Shown one piece after another: positions 9,365-18,706 of a DNA stretch of 64,000 nucleotides. Under the pieces are notes generated by a model that worked only from the letters and a program-made list of their open reading frames with translations, was not told the DNA's origin and made no database searches. How positions within the stretch are numbered: position 1 is the stretch's first letter; every line of letters starts with the position of its first letter. This DNA is from Paenibacillus sp. RC334 (GTDB lineage Bacteria; Bacillota; Bacilli; Paenibacillales; Paenibacillaceae), in the NCBI RefSeq assembly GCF_030034735.1, contig NZ_CP125370.1:3100001-3164000 (forward strand), given 5' to 3'. The position numbers and the translations under genes are program-made.

Positions 9365-10173
9365 TCCTTTGCTCCCGAAGCCTCCAGTTCACCCCATATT
9401 TCATGAAAAAGCTCATTAAAGCCCGGCTGCTCGCGCGCATAAAAAGGCTGAACTTCCCGGATCGCATCCGGAATTGCAAAGGTACGCCGGATGTGGCCCG
9501 GATTTCGGCCCAGCACAATAATCCGGTCACTGACCGCAATCGCCTCGGCCAAATCGTGTGTGACCAAAATAGCCGTCTTCCCCCGCTCACGCAAGGTTTC
9601 GGCAATCAGGTCTTCCAGTTGGAGCTTGGTCTGATAATCCAGCGCGGAGAACGGCTCATCCAGCAGCAGCAGCCCTGGATTAGTCGCCAGCGTCCGTACC
9701 AGCGCCACACGTTGGCGCATCCCCCCGGATAACTGGGACGGATGCAGATGCTCCTTCCCTCCCAGCCCCATGCCTTCCAGCAGCAGTCGGGTCCGTTCAC
9801 GCGAGGCTTCATCTACCCGATTGCCCAGTTCCAGACCCAATAACGCATTATCCATGATCGTACGCCACGGAAACAGATAATCCTGCTGCAACATGTAGCC
9901 GACCTCGGGACTCGGACCGTTTACGGGCTGACCTTGCAGCAGCACCTGGCCCTTCGCCGGGCGCAATAACCCGGCGATCATGGACAGGATTGTCGTTTTG
10001 CCGCAGCCGCTTGGGCCAACCAAACTGATAAATTCTCCTGTCCCTACAGCGAAGTCGATATCCTCAACCGCCAGTGAGGCCTCCCGGTCTGTTACATACA
10101 CATGCGTCACTTGCTTCAGCGCCACCACCGGGACCGTTGCATCCGAAATAAGACAACTCCGTTCTTCTGTCAT
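9361..10173 (-). CDS. ABC transporter ATP-binding protein, SsuB/TauB type
   Basis: A 270-residue ATPase. Walker A is G-P-S-G-C-G-K-T-T, near residue 55; the Q-loop lies in M-L-Q-Q-D-Y-L-F-P-W-R-T; the signature is L-S-G-G-M-R-Q-R; Walker B is G-L-L-L-L-D-E-P-F; the switch His is in L-V-T-H-D. The LFPWRT Q-loop is usual for nitrate/sulfonate/taurine-type importers. The start overlaps the end of the binding-protein gene by 4 bases and the end overlaps the permease start by 4. Confidence 0.93.
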   Translation of the reverse strand: MTEERSCLISDATVPVVALKQVTHVYVTDREASLAVEDIDFAVGTGEFISLVGPSGCGKTTILSMIAGLLRPAKGQVLLQGQPVNGPSPEVGYMLQQDYLFPWRTIMDNALLGLELGNRVDEASRERTRLLLEGMGLGGKEHLHPSQLSGGMRQRVALVRTLATNPGLLLLDEPFSALDYQTKLQLEDLIAETLRERGKTAILVTHDLAEAIAVSDRIIVLGRNPGHIRRTFAIPDAIREVQPFYAREQPGFNELFHEIWGELEASGAKE

Positions 10174-11258
10174 GGCGAGCCTCCGGCGTCTACACCTGTA
10201 TCAGCGGCTCCATTTGTTCCCGCTTTTGCAGGCTGGTCGGCATTCCCCGATGAGCCTGCTGCAATCGCCTTCTCTGCAAAGCTTCGGTTCAACAGTTGAT
10301 CCAGCGCAACCGGACTTTTCAGCTCGCCCGCCGAAGTCATAACATCCTGCAAATTCTTCCATTCTTTTTCCTCAATTATTGGATTCAAGGCATAGGTGCC
10401 TTGTTCCTTATACCGCTTGACACTACTGGTCAGAACCGCCAGATCTGTGTCCTTGAAATAGGGCATAATGGCTTCGGCAATCTGCTCAGGTGAATGCGTC
10501 GCAATCCACTGCTGTGCCCGGTATACAGCCTTCGTAAATTTTTGTACGGCCTCGCCATTTTCGTTCAGATAGCTTCGTTTAGCCATATATACGGTATAAG
10601 GCAGCTCGCCGCTCTCCACACCAATGGAGGCCACTACCCGTCCCCGGCCTTCTTTTTCGAAAATAGATGCCTGCGGCTCGAATAACTGCACATAATCCCC
10701 TGTACCGGAACCGAAAGCAGAGGCAACATTGGCAAAATCAATATTTTGAATCAGCTTCAAATCCTTGTGTGGATCAATGCCGTGTTTGCGCAGTGCAAAT
10801 TCCAACGACATTTGTGGCATTCCGCCCTTGCGCTGTCCAAGAAAATTTTGCCCTTTCAGCTTTTCCCAGTCAAAGCTACCCTGCGTTTGCCGGGCAAATA
10901 GAAAGGTTCCGTCCGTCTGCGTCAGTTGGGCAAAATTAATGATGGGGTCCTCTGCCCCTTGCTGATACACATAAATAGATGTTTCTGCACCGATAAGCGC
11001 GATATCCGCCTGATTGGACAGCAACGCCGTCATCGTCTTGTCGCCACCGGGAATCGTCGCCAGTTGGACATTCAGTCCCTCCTGAGCAAACATCCCCTGG
11101 CTCAAGGCTACATACTGTGGCGCATAAAAGACCGTTCGAGCTACTTCGCCCAGTCTAATCTCAATCGTCTGCTCCCCTTTGGGTGCGCACCCGCCGAGCA
11201 GCAGCAACCCGAGCAGTGCCGCAGCCGCCACAGCTTTGAAACGAGCGCCGATGTTCAT
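10170..11258 (-). CDS. ABC transporter substrate-binding lipoprotein, NMT1/SsuA-like
   Basis: A 362-residue extracellular binding protein. The signal peptide ends in the lipobox L-L-G-G-C, so the mature protein is lipid-anchored by that Cys. The segment F-Y-A-P-Q-Y-V-A-L-S-Q-G-M-F-A-Q-E-G-L-N-V is typical of NMT1/SsuA-like proteins. The C-terminus is a low-complexity Gly/Ala/Asp tail. The frame can open at a GTG at 11276, but the ATG at 11258 has GGAGGG at the proper distance and begins a normal signal peptide. First gene of the three-gene importer operon. Ligand unknown; sulfonates or pyrimidine thiamine precursors are the usual ones for the family. Confidence 0.85.
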   Translation of the reverse strand: MNIGARFKAVAAAALLGLLLLGGCAPKGEQTIEIRLGEVARTVFYAPQYVALSQGMFAQEGLNVQLATIPGGDKTMTALLSNQADIALIGAETSIYVYQQGAEDPIINFAQLTQTDGTFLFARQTQGSFDWEKLKGQNFLGQRKGGMPQMSLEFALRKHGIDPHKDLKLIQNIDFANVASAFGSGTGDYVQLFEPQASIFEKEGRGRVVASIGVESGELPYTVYMAKRSYLNENGEAVQKFTKAVYRAQQWIATHSPEQIAEAIMPYFKDTDLAVLTSSVKRYKEQGTYALNPIIEEKEWKNLQDVMTSAGELKSPVALDQLLNRSFAEKAIAAGSSGNADQPAKAGTNGAADTGVDAGGSP

Positions 11259-11339
11259 CCCTGTTCCCTCCCCCACCTTTTTGCATTATAGACTTCATAT
11301 ATTGTTATGCGGCTGCCTACTCAATGGTTAATCGCACAC

Positions 11340-11371
11340 AAAAACCCCACGTTCGCCCAGGGAACGCGGGG
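11340..11371 (-). terminator. Terminator after the M32 carboxypeptidase gene
   Basis: Minus strand CCCCGCGTTC pairs with GAACGTGGGG, with one G-T wobble, around a short loop, and is followed by TTTTTG. It lies 35 bases after the stop at 11406. Confidence 0.75.
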
Positions 11372-11405
11372 TAGATGCACAAATGATGATATGACAGCTA
11401 GTAAA

Positions 11406-12923
11406 TCACAGCTTGTATATGGAGGTATATTTTTCTTCCAGATAATCAGCCAGATAGTCCGGGTTCAGATCCTCACCTGTAATGGCTACAATCAGCTCGG
11501 ACGGCGTCCGGCTCTTACCGTAACGGTAGATTCGTTCAGTCAACCATTGCTTGATCGGCTCCAGCTCCCCAGCAGAAATCAGCTCATCCAGATTTGGCAA
11601 CTCCTTGCGCAGTGTCGCCAAAATTTGCGCTGCATACATATTGCCAAGCGAGTAAGAGGCAAAATAACCAAAATCACCACCGGACCAGTGAACATCCTGT
11701 AGAACGCCATGCCCGTCATCCGGCGGGAGAAGTCCCAGATATTCCTTATATTTCGCGTTCCATACTTCTGGAAGGCGCTTCACATCCAGTTTTTCATTAA
11801 ACAGCATTTTTTCAATTTCATAGCGGATAATGATATGTAAGTTATATGTCAGCTCATCCGCTTCAATACGAATCAGTGAATTTTCCACACGATTAACGGC
11901 CAGGTAGAACTGTTCCGCCGTGACCTTTGCCAGACGGTCTGGAAAATGCTTTTGCAAGTCAGCATAATATCGATCCCAAAAAGCACGGCTGCGCCCAATC
12001 ATATTTTCCCACAAGCGAGACTGAGATTCATGTATCCCCATAGAGGTTCCTTCAGAAAGCAGCGATCCTGCCAGCTCAGGCGCAATATTTTGCTCATACA
12101 GCGCATGACCACCTTCATGCAATGAGCTGAAAATCGCGCTAGTCACATCATCTTGCAAATAATGTGTTGTTATGCGCACATCACCCGGATTTAATCCTGT
12201 CGCAAAAGGATGCACGCTCTCATCCAAACGACCTGCGTCGAAGTCATAACCCATCTGTCTCAAAATGAATAGGCCGAACTTCTCTTGCTGCTTCACATCA
12301 AACACACCATCCAGAAAGCTCTTGTCCGGCTGGTTTGGTGAAGCCTGAATTTTAGACAACAGCGGCACAAGGCGCTTTTTGAGACGATCAAACACAGCAT
12401 CCAGCTTCTCTACCGTCATATCCGGTTCATATTGATCCAAAAGCGTGTCGTATTCCGTGTTCTTGATTCCCCAATAACCGATAAACTCACGCTTCATCTC
12501 TACGATTTTAGACAAATAAGGCTCGAATCCGGCAAAATCGCTATGTTCCTTGGCATCCTCCCACTTGCTCTCCGCCTGAGCAGCGAGTACGCTGTATTCC
12601 CGATAACGGTCAGCCGGAACCGAACGGTTCAGCTCATAATTTTTGCGACTTTCCTCCACCAGTCTGCGATCATTGTCCTCCAGTTGCTCCAGTTTGTCTT
12701 CTGCGGTAAAAAATTGCAGCAATTGTCCCATTTCATCCGAAATAATCAGCTTGAACATCTCAGTGGACAACATACCCAACGTTTCCGAACGAATATCAAC
12801 GCCCTTGCGCGGAGCACCTGTCCGTAAGTCCCAGTGCATCAAGCCCACGGCCTCGCCATAACTTTTGATTTTGTGTGCTAATTCTTTTAAAGCTGCCAAT
12901 TGATCCAACGTCTGTTGCGCCAT
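11406..12923 (-). CDS. Metallocarboxypeptidase, M32 (Taq) family
   Basis: A 505-residue cytosolic zinc carboxypeptidase, as long as Bacillus subtilis YpwA. The zinc motif H-E-G-G-H (HExxH) is near residue 262, followed by the family signature E-S-Q-S-R-L-W-E-N, in which the downstream Glu is the third ligand. Other family blocks include N-P-G-D-V-R-I-T-T-H-Y and G-G-D-F-G-Y-F-A-S-Y. Such enzymes remove C-terminal residues from peptides and are broad in specificity. The ATG at 12923, with AGAGGTGA upstream, is preferred to a GTG at 12935. It is transcribed alone with its own terminator. Confidence 0.93.
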   Translation of the reverse strand: MAQQTLDQLAALKELAHKIKSYGEAVGLMHWDLRTGAPRKGVDIRSETLGMLSTEMFKLIISDEMGQLLQFFTAEDKLEQLEDNDRRLVEESRKNYELNRSVPADRYREYSVLAAQAESKWEDAKEHSDFAGFEPYLSKIVEMKREFIGYWGIKNTEYDTLLDQYEPDMTVEKLDAVFDRLKKRLVPLLSKIQASPNQPDKSFLDGVFDVKQQEKFGLFILRQMGYDFDAGRLDESVHPFATGLNPGDVRITTHYLQDDVTSAIFSSLHEGGHALYEQNIAPELAGSLLSEGTSMGIHESQSRLWENMIGRSRAFWDRYYADLQKHFPDRLAKVTAEQFYLAVNRVENSLIRIEADELTYNLHIIIRYEIEKMLFNEKLDVKRLPEVWNAKYKEYLGLLPPDDGHGVLQDVHWSGGDFGYFASYSLGNMYAAQILATLRKELPNLDELISAGELEPIKQWLTERIYRYGKSRTPSELIVAITGEDLNPDYLADYLEEKYTSIYKL

Positions 12924-13078
12924 AATTGAGGTCACCTCTTTATCTAAAAATGGATAAAACTTTATACTTCTTATACTTGATGATACTTATATTAAAAAGT
13001 ATAATCAACACACAACATTTGCGACCAGCTCCTGAAGGCTTTGAAAAACCGTCAGATAGTACATATTTGTAAAGGGGT

Positions 13079-13119
13079 AAAGCCTGATTTCCGGCCTGCT
13101 AAAACCTGGATTAGGCTTT
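13079..13119 (+). promoter_or_regulatory. Leader hairpin upstream of carbonic anhydrase gene
   Basis: AAAGCCTGAT (13079-13088) pairs with ATTAGGCTTT (13110-13119), with one wobble, and the stem is followed by only one more T before CC. It sits 60 bases before the carbonic anhydrase start. It could be a weak terminator or a leader structure; I recognise no riboswitch class in it. Confidence 0.3.
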
Positions 13120-13179
13120 TCCATGCTGGTCTGCTGCAAAAAATAGTTCAACATTAAATAGCATACGGAGGGAACAATC

Positions 13180-13743
13180 GTGGATCACATCAAAGAGATT
13201 TTGGAATACAACCGCGTTTTCGTGGAAAACAAAGAATACGAAGCCTATCGTACAGGCAAGTTCCCTAATAAAAAAATGGTCATCATTACCTGTATGGATA
13301 CGCGTCTGACCGAACTGCTACCCAAAGCCATGAACCTGCGCAATGGTGATGTCAAAATTATTAAAAATGCGGGTGCGATTATCTCCCAGCCTTTTGGAAG
13401 CGTTATGCGAAGCGTACTCGTTGCCCTGTATGAGCTGGGAGCGGATGAAGTGCTCGTCATAGGCCATTACGAATGCGGTATGGCCGCGCTGAATGCCGAC
13501 CACATGGTCAATGAAATGCTGGAGCGCGGGATTTCACAAGAGGTACTAAGCACTTTGGAAAATTCAGGGATTAAACTAAACAAATGGCTGAAAGGTTTTG
13601 ACAACATCGAGGAAGGGGTTAGAAGTACCGTAAAGCTTATTAAGAATCACCCCTTGCTCCCGCCTAATGCGCCTGTTCACGGTATGGTCATCCATCCAGA
13701 CACCGGGGAGCTAACGCTGGTTGTTGATGGAAATAAGCAGTAA
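13180..13743 (+). CDS. Beta-class carbonic anhydrase, YtiB-like
   Basis: A 187-residue enzyme that interconverts CO2 and bicarbonate. The beta-class zinc site is visible: Cys in C-M-D-T-R-L (about residue 39, with the Asp-Arg dyad), and His and Cys in G-H-Y-E-C-G-M (about residues 97-102). Length and sequence pattern match Bacillus subtilis YtiB. The start is a GTG at 13180 with ACGGAGGG eight bases upstream. It is monocistronic, with a leader hairpin before it and a strong terminator after it. Confidence 0.92.
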   Translation: MDHIKEILEYNRVFVENKEYEAYRTGKFPNKKMVIITCMDTRLTELLPKAMNLRNGDVKIIKNAGAIISQPFGSVMRSVLVALYELGADEVLVIGHYECGMAALNADHMVNEMLERGISQEVLSTLENSGIKLNKWLKGFDNIEEGVRSTVKLIKNHPLLPPNAPVHGMVIHPDTGELTLVVDGNKQ

Positions 13744-13764
13744 AATCATAATTAACGTTAAAAA

Positions 13765-13812
13765 GGGTATCTTTGGGTCATAAAATACGACCTAAAGATA
13801 CCCTCTTTTTTA
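13765..13812 (+). terminator. Terminator after carbonic anhydrase gene
   Basis: A 15-bp stem, GGGTATCTTTGGGTC with GACCTAAAGATACCC (one wobble), around a 9-base loop, followed by TCTTTTTT. Confidence 0.9.
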
Positions 13813-13989
13813 TGAAAATAAGCACATATGAGTGTATGGTGATCGGAGTTAATTTTGGCTAACCTGTGAACGGCCTATCTGAAAGTTGTCAAACCATACA
13901 GTTTCAGTGTACACTTTTCATGAAGCGGCAGAACACCTGCCGTAGAGCCGTTATAACCGTTACTAAGATGGATGAAGGAGATAAAATCT

Positions 13990-14556
13990 ATGAATTTACT
14001 ATCTTATGGTCTGCTGGGCCTTCTCGCCAGAGAAGAATCCTCCGGCTATGATCTGATGCTGCGTATCCAGCCTTTTTGGCAGGCCAAGCACAGCCAGATC
14101 TATCCACTGCTAGCGCGTATGGAAAGCAAGGAATTGCTTGCTTCCCGCTGGATTCAGCAGTCCGACAAACCTGATAAAAAAATGTATACCATTACAGACA
14201 AGGGAATTCATATGCTTCAGCAATGGTCCCAGGAATCACTGGCCGCTCCGGTCACACGGGACGAATTAAGCCTGCGGCTGTTCTGTCTCTGGCTGACGGA
14301 CAAAAGCAGTGCCAACCGTATGCTGGAGGAACGCAAGCGTCATTTTATTCAGCGAATACGGCACCTTGAGGATATTCTGAACGACATTCCTGACGAGGAT
14401 CTGCATTTTGGCAGCAAAAACTTCGGTGATTACATTCTCGTGCAAAAAGGGCTTATGAATGCCAAAGCGGGTCTGGAGTGGTGCCAAATGGTACTGCGTA
14501 TGCTGCTCGCCGGAGATGTAAGAGCGGACACTAATCCATTTTCACTTAAACCGTAA
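13990..14556 (+). CDS. PadR family transcriptional regulator
   Basis: A 188-residue regulator. The N-terminal winged helix has the PadR features L-S-Y-G-L-L-G-L-L-A, S-S-G-Y-D-L and the recognition segment S-Q-I-Y-P-L-L-A-R-M. The second half is the helical dimerisation domain (Vir_act_alpha_C-like), containing L-F-C-L-W-L and A-G-L-E-W-C. The ATG at 13990 is preferred over one at 13972 because AAGGAG lies nine bases upstream of it. No target operon is adjacent on the same strand except the Gly-rich membrane protein gene 156 bases downstream. Family known for phenolic acid and multidrug responses; the effector here is unknown. Confidence 0.88.
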   Translation: MNLLSYGLLGLLAREESSGYDLMLRIQPFWQAKHSQIYPLLARMESKELLASRWIQQSDKPDKKMYTITDKGIHMLQQWSQESLAAPVTRDELSLRLFCLWLTDKSSANRMLEERKRHFIQRIRHLEDILNDIPDEDLHFGSKNFGDYILVQKGLMNAKAGLEWCQMVLRMLLAGDVRADTNPFSLKP

Positions 14557-14712
14557 GACAGAATGCTTTAGTCCATTCAGGCATAGGATTTATATATCAA
14601 TAAAATTTGAATGTTTTAATTTTTTTGAAACCCTTTTCTATCCGTTTCGTATTACTGGTAAGCGGCTGTTTGACCTATATCAAACCAACATACCAAGGGG
14701 GATATATTTAAC

Positions 14713-15168
14713 ATGAAAAAAACTTTTACTTTGAAAAATATGATGATGCTGATGATGGCTTTTACCCTGCTGATTGTTATGGTCGCACCATCTACAGCTG
14801 ACGCGAGGCGAGGCGGCGGATTTAAATCCGGGCAAAAAACGTACCAATCTACACCGAGCAAGGCCACTAACAGCAACGGCGTCAATAAGTCTGATAGCGG
14901 AACCAAATCCAGTGCAACTGCGGGTAATGCAAGCAGAACGGGTGGGTTCCTTGGCGGTGGCGGCGGGTTCCTGAAAGGAATGATGCTGGGTGGTTTGGCA
15001 GGTATGCTCTTCGGCGGACTGTTCGGTAATATGGGCGCACTGGGCAGCTTGCTTGGCCTTGCGGTCAACGTTCTCGCTATATACGTCCTGATCATGGTCG
15101 GAGTAGGTATCTACCGTGCTATTAAAAATCGTCGCAGACCTGATGATTCCCGTGGAGGACGTTACTAA
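14713..15168 (+). CDS. Gly-rich membrane protein, Tim44-N-terminus-like
   Basis: A 151-residue protein of the type often labelled preprotein translocase Tim44 in Bacillales genomes, although no Tim44 domain is present. It has an N-terminal signal or first membrane helix (residues 10-35, ending before A-D-A-R-R-G-G-G), a Ser/Thr/Asn/Lys-rich linker, a Gly-rich block (F-L-G-G-G-G-G-F-L-K-G), and two hydrophobic segments ending in a basic tail (N-R-R-R-P). The function is unknown. A ribosome binding site AAGGGGG lies upstream. The next gene begins 3 bases after the stop, so the two form an operon. Confidence 0.65.
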   Translation: MKKTFTLKNMMMLMMAFTLLIVMVAPSTADARRGGGFKSGQKTYQSTPSKATNSNGVNKSDSGTKSSATAGNASRTGGFLGGGGGFLKGMMLGGLAGMLFGGLFGNMGALGSLLGLAVNVLAIYVLIMVGVGIYRAIKNRRRPDDSRGGRY

Positions 15169-15171
15169 GTT

Positions 15172-15450
15172 ATGATTTTAAGTATGGATGAAATTGTAAA
15201 TGCCATCTGTCTGCATATGGCTGAACGCAAAGGCGTCCAGCCCACTGATGTGACTGTAGAATTAAGCTGGGAAGAGGATACAGGATATTCGGCAGAAGTC
15301 CATGTACAAGGCCGCAGCCAGTATCTGGTGGAAGCCAACATGATTGAGGCCATCCTGAGATACCTGCATTCCGAGTACAATATCCGTGCCTATCGCGAGC
15401 AGGTCAGACTGGATCTGGACGAAGAAATTACGGCCATTGTCCAGACTTGA
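15172..15450 (+). CDS. YxcD-like (DUF2653) protein
   Basis: A 92-residue acidic cytosolic protein that resembles the Bacillus subtilis YxcD family of unknown function: M-D-E-I-V-N-A-I-C near the start, then W-E-E-D-T-G-Y-S-A-E-V, then A-I-L-R-Y-L-H. Two starts are possible, ATG at 15172 or at 15184; the nearest GGAGG is inside the end of the previous gene, 13 bases before the first ATG. It is in an operon with the Gly-rich membrane protein, which suggests a shared but unknown job. Confidence 0.7.
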   Translation: MILSMDEIVNAICLHMAERKGVQPTDVTVELSWEEDTGYSAEVHVQGRSQYLVEANMIEAILRYLHSEYNIRAYREQVRLDLDEEITAIVQT

Positions 15451-15495
15451 TGGAATAACGCATAGAGTCACCTAACAGAATAAGCATTGAAACGG

Positions 15496-15536
15496 AAGAA
15501 CCGACCTTCGCTTGATGCAAGGGTCGGTTCTTTTTT
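15496..15536 (+). terminator. Terminator after YxcD-like gene
   Basis: An 11-bp perfect stem, AAGAACCGACC with GGTCGGTTCTT, then a run of T to 15536. Confidence 0.85.
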
Positions 15537-15555
15537 GCGTTCTATAGGACATTAG

Positions 15556-16434
15556 CTAAATGTGTGGAACTGACGATACCGTAACCTGGGGCGCCCTTTC
15601 GAGCAGACCACTGCCGTACATTTCCCGAAACGGTTGCTCCTCCATATGAATGTACCCGATATAACAGCCGCATTCCTTCATACGGCACGGACGCTTGGCA
15701 CTTAGTCCTTCAAGGCCATCTCTGTACAAGTGACCAAGCACTCGCCGATCCTGGTAGCAATGTTTTACACGTCCGTCACCCTGTACGTAAAATACATCCT
15801 CCCCAGCACGACACGCCCGCCCCTGACTGCTGTAATCCTGCAAATTCCATTGGAAATAGGGATCTATAGCCGTTAATTCATCAATCTCGGCATCGGTATA
15901 ATAATGTGGTCGATCCTTGTAAGCGTTGACCCACAAATAAACATCCTTCGGAAGCTGTGATCGCAAGGAATGAATAGCGGGAAAAGCCTGTCTCAGTCCC
16001 ACGGTGCCGACACTGTAGGAAATACCAAGTTCATATAGCTTCATACCTTGAGATATAAAAGCCGGCTCCTTCGTCTCTCCCGGATGATACGTCGCCCACA
16101 GCGCAGCCGTCCTCGGGTTCAGTTCCCTGGCCCAATCCAGCTTAGTGGACAGATTCGTCTGTACAGCCACTTTATCCACATGCGTCATATGGGAAAACTC
16201 AATCATGGCCTTGCGGTACCAGGAATGAATGAGAGCTTCTCCATACGGATTAAAAAATATGGATAGTCGATGCCCCAAAGTTCCCTGTTCCCGTACCCAA
16301 TCAGCAAAACGATCCAGCTGCGCCCGATCCTTGTTCAATGTTTCACGGCTATCCACGTTTTTGCTGAACGGGCAGTAAGGGCAAGCATAGTTGCACGAAG
16401 TCAACGAGCCACGATAATATAGGGTTGCTCTCAT
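15556..16434 (-). CDS. Radical SAM protein, STM4011 family
   Basis: A 292-residue radical SAM enzyme. The [4Fe-4S] motif C-x3-C-x2-C is C-N-Y-A-C-P-Y-C near residue 14. The C-terminal part has a Cys cluster (H-C-Y-Q at about residue 235, then C-R-M-K-E-C-G-C-Y) that could bind an auxiliary cluster, as in SPASM-type enzymes. It overlaps the STM4012-like gene by 4 bases (16431-16434) and is the last gene of the five-gene cassette. The family is named after Salmonella STM4011; reaction and substrate are not established. Family assignment rests on the motif plus the exact gene order of the cassette. Confidence 0.85.
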   Translation of the reverse strand: MRATLYYRGSLTSCNYACPYCPFSKNVDSRETLNKDRAQLDRFADWVREQGTLGHRLSIFFNPYGEALIHSWYRKAMIEFSHMTHVDKVAVQTNLSTKLDWARELNPRTAALWATYHPGETKEPAFISQGMKLYELGISYSVGTVGLRQAFPAIHSLRSQLPKDVYLWVNAYKDRPHYYTDAEIDELTAIDPYFQWNLQDYSSQGRACRAGEDVFYVQGDGRVKHCYQDRRVLGHLYRDGLEGLSAKRPCRMKECGCYIGYIHMEEQPFREMYGSGLLERAPQVTVSSVPHI

Positions 16435-17855
16435 GCGCCTACGTAGCCTTCCATCCGCTCCCGTACTGCCGTAGATATCATCCAGTCGCCAATCGCATCG
16501 GAATAAGCCATTCCTTCCTCGGTCAGTCGCAGTGTGTCGTCTACAACCACCGCCATACCAGATTCCAATAACAAGGACATTCCTGCAAAATCATCCGCCA
16601 GAGACGCATCGAAGCGCGCGGTGTAAGCAGATAGCTCCAGACCTTCACGATGGAGAAGTGCCTTCAGAATAAAACGCCGCTTGCTCTCCTCCACATTTAA
16701 AATAAAGCCGTAATCAGCCAGATCATGACGCTCGGCGGCGACATAATCAGCAATAATACCGCGCGTTGCGGCTGCACTAACACCGTATCGGCTGGCATAG
16801 TGGACATTACGCGTATAGGAGCGCGCACCGCAGCCCAGACCGGCCATGCCTTCCTCCTGACAGCTGTATGGCAGCAGCTCCTTGCCGGGTGCATCATCAT
16901 TTTTGGCAAAACGGCGCATGGAATATTGTACATATCCCGCCTGTTTGAGTCTTTCACGTGCTACTTCGTACAAGCTGAGACGAATATCATGATCCAGCCC
17001 AGTATAGCCCGGCTTTAAAATCGTATTTTCCCGAATGTATAATGGGTAAATAAAAATTTCACCCGGTGCGTAAGATAATGCCTCTTCCAGAGAATACAGC
17101 CACGTTTCCGCCGTTTGACCGGGGAGACCATAGATCAGATCTACGTTCAACAGCGGAAAATCGTACTCCACCAGCCGCGCAAGCGCTTCACGCACAAGCT
17201 TGGGCTTCTGAGGGCGGTATATGGCCGCACTCTCCGACTCCACAAAGCTCTGAATCCCCATGCTGACACGGTCCGTTCGGCGGCGCTTGAGCACCTCCAG
17301 CCGATCTTCGGTTACCGTATCCGGCGACGTTTCCACCGAAATGGAAGCATGTTCAGGGTCTAAACCCATCAGATTTTCCGCAATGTCAAACAATCGTTCG
17401 ACCAAAGGAGCCTCCAGCAAGGTTGGCGTACCGCCGCCGATGGCAAAGCGTGAAAACGGCCGACCACCCATGATTGGCGCCCATTGTCGGGCTTGTCTTT
17501 CAAGCGCATCCACATACTCCTTATGCACATCCAGCCGCTTGTCGGGCAAAGTGAACAGGTTACAGAATCCACAACGAGCCGCGCAAAACGGAATATGCAT
17601 ATACAAAAAATAGCTCTCCAGCTCCTCCTTCTCCCACAACTCTTGCAGTGAGAGCGGTGTATCAAAAGGCCGATAGGCCGTTTTATGCGGGTAAGAGTAC
17701 AAATAGGAGCGGTAGGGAGCTTCACGGATCGTGCGTGCCCATTCAACAGGGTTCTCAGGCCATAGAGACCTTGATGTTGAGCCTGTGTCCAGCCCCGCAG
17801 GGGGATTGGCTCCTGCTCCCGTTAGAAGCGAGTGATTCAGATTCATGGCTTTCAT
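16431..17855 (-). CDS. HemN-like radical SAM protein, STM4012 family
   Basis: A 474-residue protein with a HemN-like radical SAM core: H-I-P-F-C-A-A-R-C-G-F-C (C-x3-C-x2-C, about residue 91), G-G-G-T-P-T-L-L, E-T-S-P-D-T-V, R-V-S-M-G-I-Q-S-F, and N-V-D-L-I-Y-G-L-P-G-Q-T. A C-terminal HemN-type helical domain follows. HemN-like proteins include coproporphyrinogen dehydrogenase, heme chaperones and methyltransferases, so the chemistry is open. The ATG at 17855 has GGAGGG seven bases upstream. Fourth gene of the cassette, 68 bases downstream of the hydrolase gene. Confidence 0.85.
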   Translation of the reverse strand: MKAMNLNHSLLTGAGANPPAGLDTGSTSRSLWPENPVEWARTIREAPYRSYLYSYPHKTAYRPFDTPLSLQELWEKEELESYFLYMHIPFCAARCGFCNLFTLPDKRLDVHKEYVDALERQARQWAPIMGGRPFSRFAIGGGTPTLLEAPLVERLFDIAENLMGLDPEHASISVETSPDTVTEDRLEVLKRRRTDRVSMGIQSFVESESAAIYRPQKPKLVREALARLVEYDFPLLNVDLIYGLPGQTAETWLYSLEEALSYAPGEIFIYPLYIRENTILKPGYTGLDHDIRLSLYEVARERLKQAGYVQYSMRRFAKNDDAPGKELLPYSCQEEGMAGLGCGARSYTRNVHYASRYGVSAAATRGIIADYVAAERHDLADYGFILNVEESKRRFILKALLHREGLELSAYTARFDASLADDFAGMSLLLESGMAVVVDDTLRLTEEGMAYSDAIGDWMISTAVRERMEGYVGA

Positions 17856-17923
17856 TTCTGCTCCCTCCTCGCGCTGGATTGATTCTTTACATTTTACCAG
17901 TGCAATCTAAAATTTCTTGTACC

Positions 17924-18706
17924 CTACAACACAAATTCGCGGTAAGGCACATTCCATACTACCTCATGAGCTAGGCGATGCCCTTCGTAGCCATCTTCCC
18001 CATAAGCCGTACCATGATCGGAAAAGGCCATGCAAAATGTCTTCCCCCGGTTTCGTAAAGCGTCGAACAAACGCCCAAGCTGCCCATCCACATAACGCAA
18101 GGCTGCACGTTGGGACTCCACCGAATCCTTGGCTGAGCCCTCCAGAAAATAGTGATTAGGGCCATGAATAGCTGACACATTCAGGAACAAAAACAGCCGC
18201 TGCGCCGGGTCTGCCTTCTCCAGCAGCTTTAGGGCATGATTCACCTGATGCTCGGTTGAACGGGGATTCGTAACGCCGAAGGTCATACGCCAGTAGCTTT
18301 CCTGAAAATACCCCGGCAGCACCTTGGCAAGCTTGTTTTTTTTCGTGAAAAAAATAACACCGCCGATGCAAATAGTCCGGTAACCTTCACACGCCAGCCC
18401 GGATACAATATCCGGTGCATCAAACAGCCACGTATGCGGATGTGTACGCAGTCCCGTATCTTTAGTATGAAACAGCCGTATGTGAGAAGCCTTATCCGTA
18501 TTAGCCGGTGTAGGCAAGAATCCGCCAAAAAACGCATGATGTGCAGCATAGGTAAAGCTGCCCGGCGTATGGCGTTTTTCCCACGGCCCGGAGCCACACA
18601 GGTTCGGACAGTTTTCTTCCTCCAGCTTGGCTACATCGTAACGCAGCGTGTCAAGCGTAATCATGACAATATCATGAGAACCGACAATCTGGTTCATATC
18701 GGTCAT
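17924..18706 (-). CDS. Alkaline-phosphatase-superfamily hydrolase, STM4013/SEN3800 family
   Basis: A 260-residue protein of the sulfatase/phosphodiesterase fold. The N-terminal metal-binding Asp lies in V-M-I-T-L-D-T-L-R-Y-D; the C-terminal metal motif is S-D-H-G-T-A-Y-G-E-D-G, followed by G-H-R-L-A-H. The segment H-T-P-G-S-F-T-Y-A-A-H-H offers Ser/Thr candidates for the nucleophile. It has no signal peptide, so it is cytosolic, unlike most sulfatases. Its ATG at 18706 overlaps the stop of the ATP-grasp gene (ATGA), so the longer upstream frame to 18763 is rejected. Third gene of the cassette; substrate unknown. Confidence 0.82.
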   Translation of the reverse strand: MTDMNQIVGSHDIVMITLDTLRYDVAKLEEENCPNLCGSGPWEKRHTPGSFTYAAHHAFFGGFLPTPANTDKASHIRLFHTKDTGLRTHPHTWLFDAPDIVSGLACEGYRTICIGGVIFFTKKNKLAKVLPGYFQESYWRMTFGVTNPRSTEHQVNHALKLLEKADPAQRLFLFLNVSAIHGPNHYFLEGSAKDSVESQRAALRYVDGQLGRLFDALRNRGKTFCMAFSDHGTAYGEDGYEGHRLAHEVVWNVPYREFVL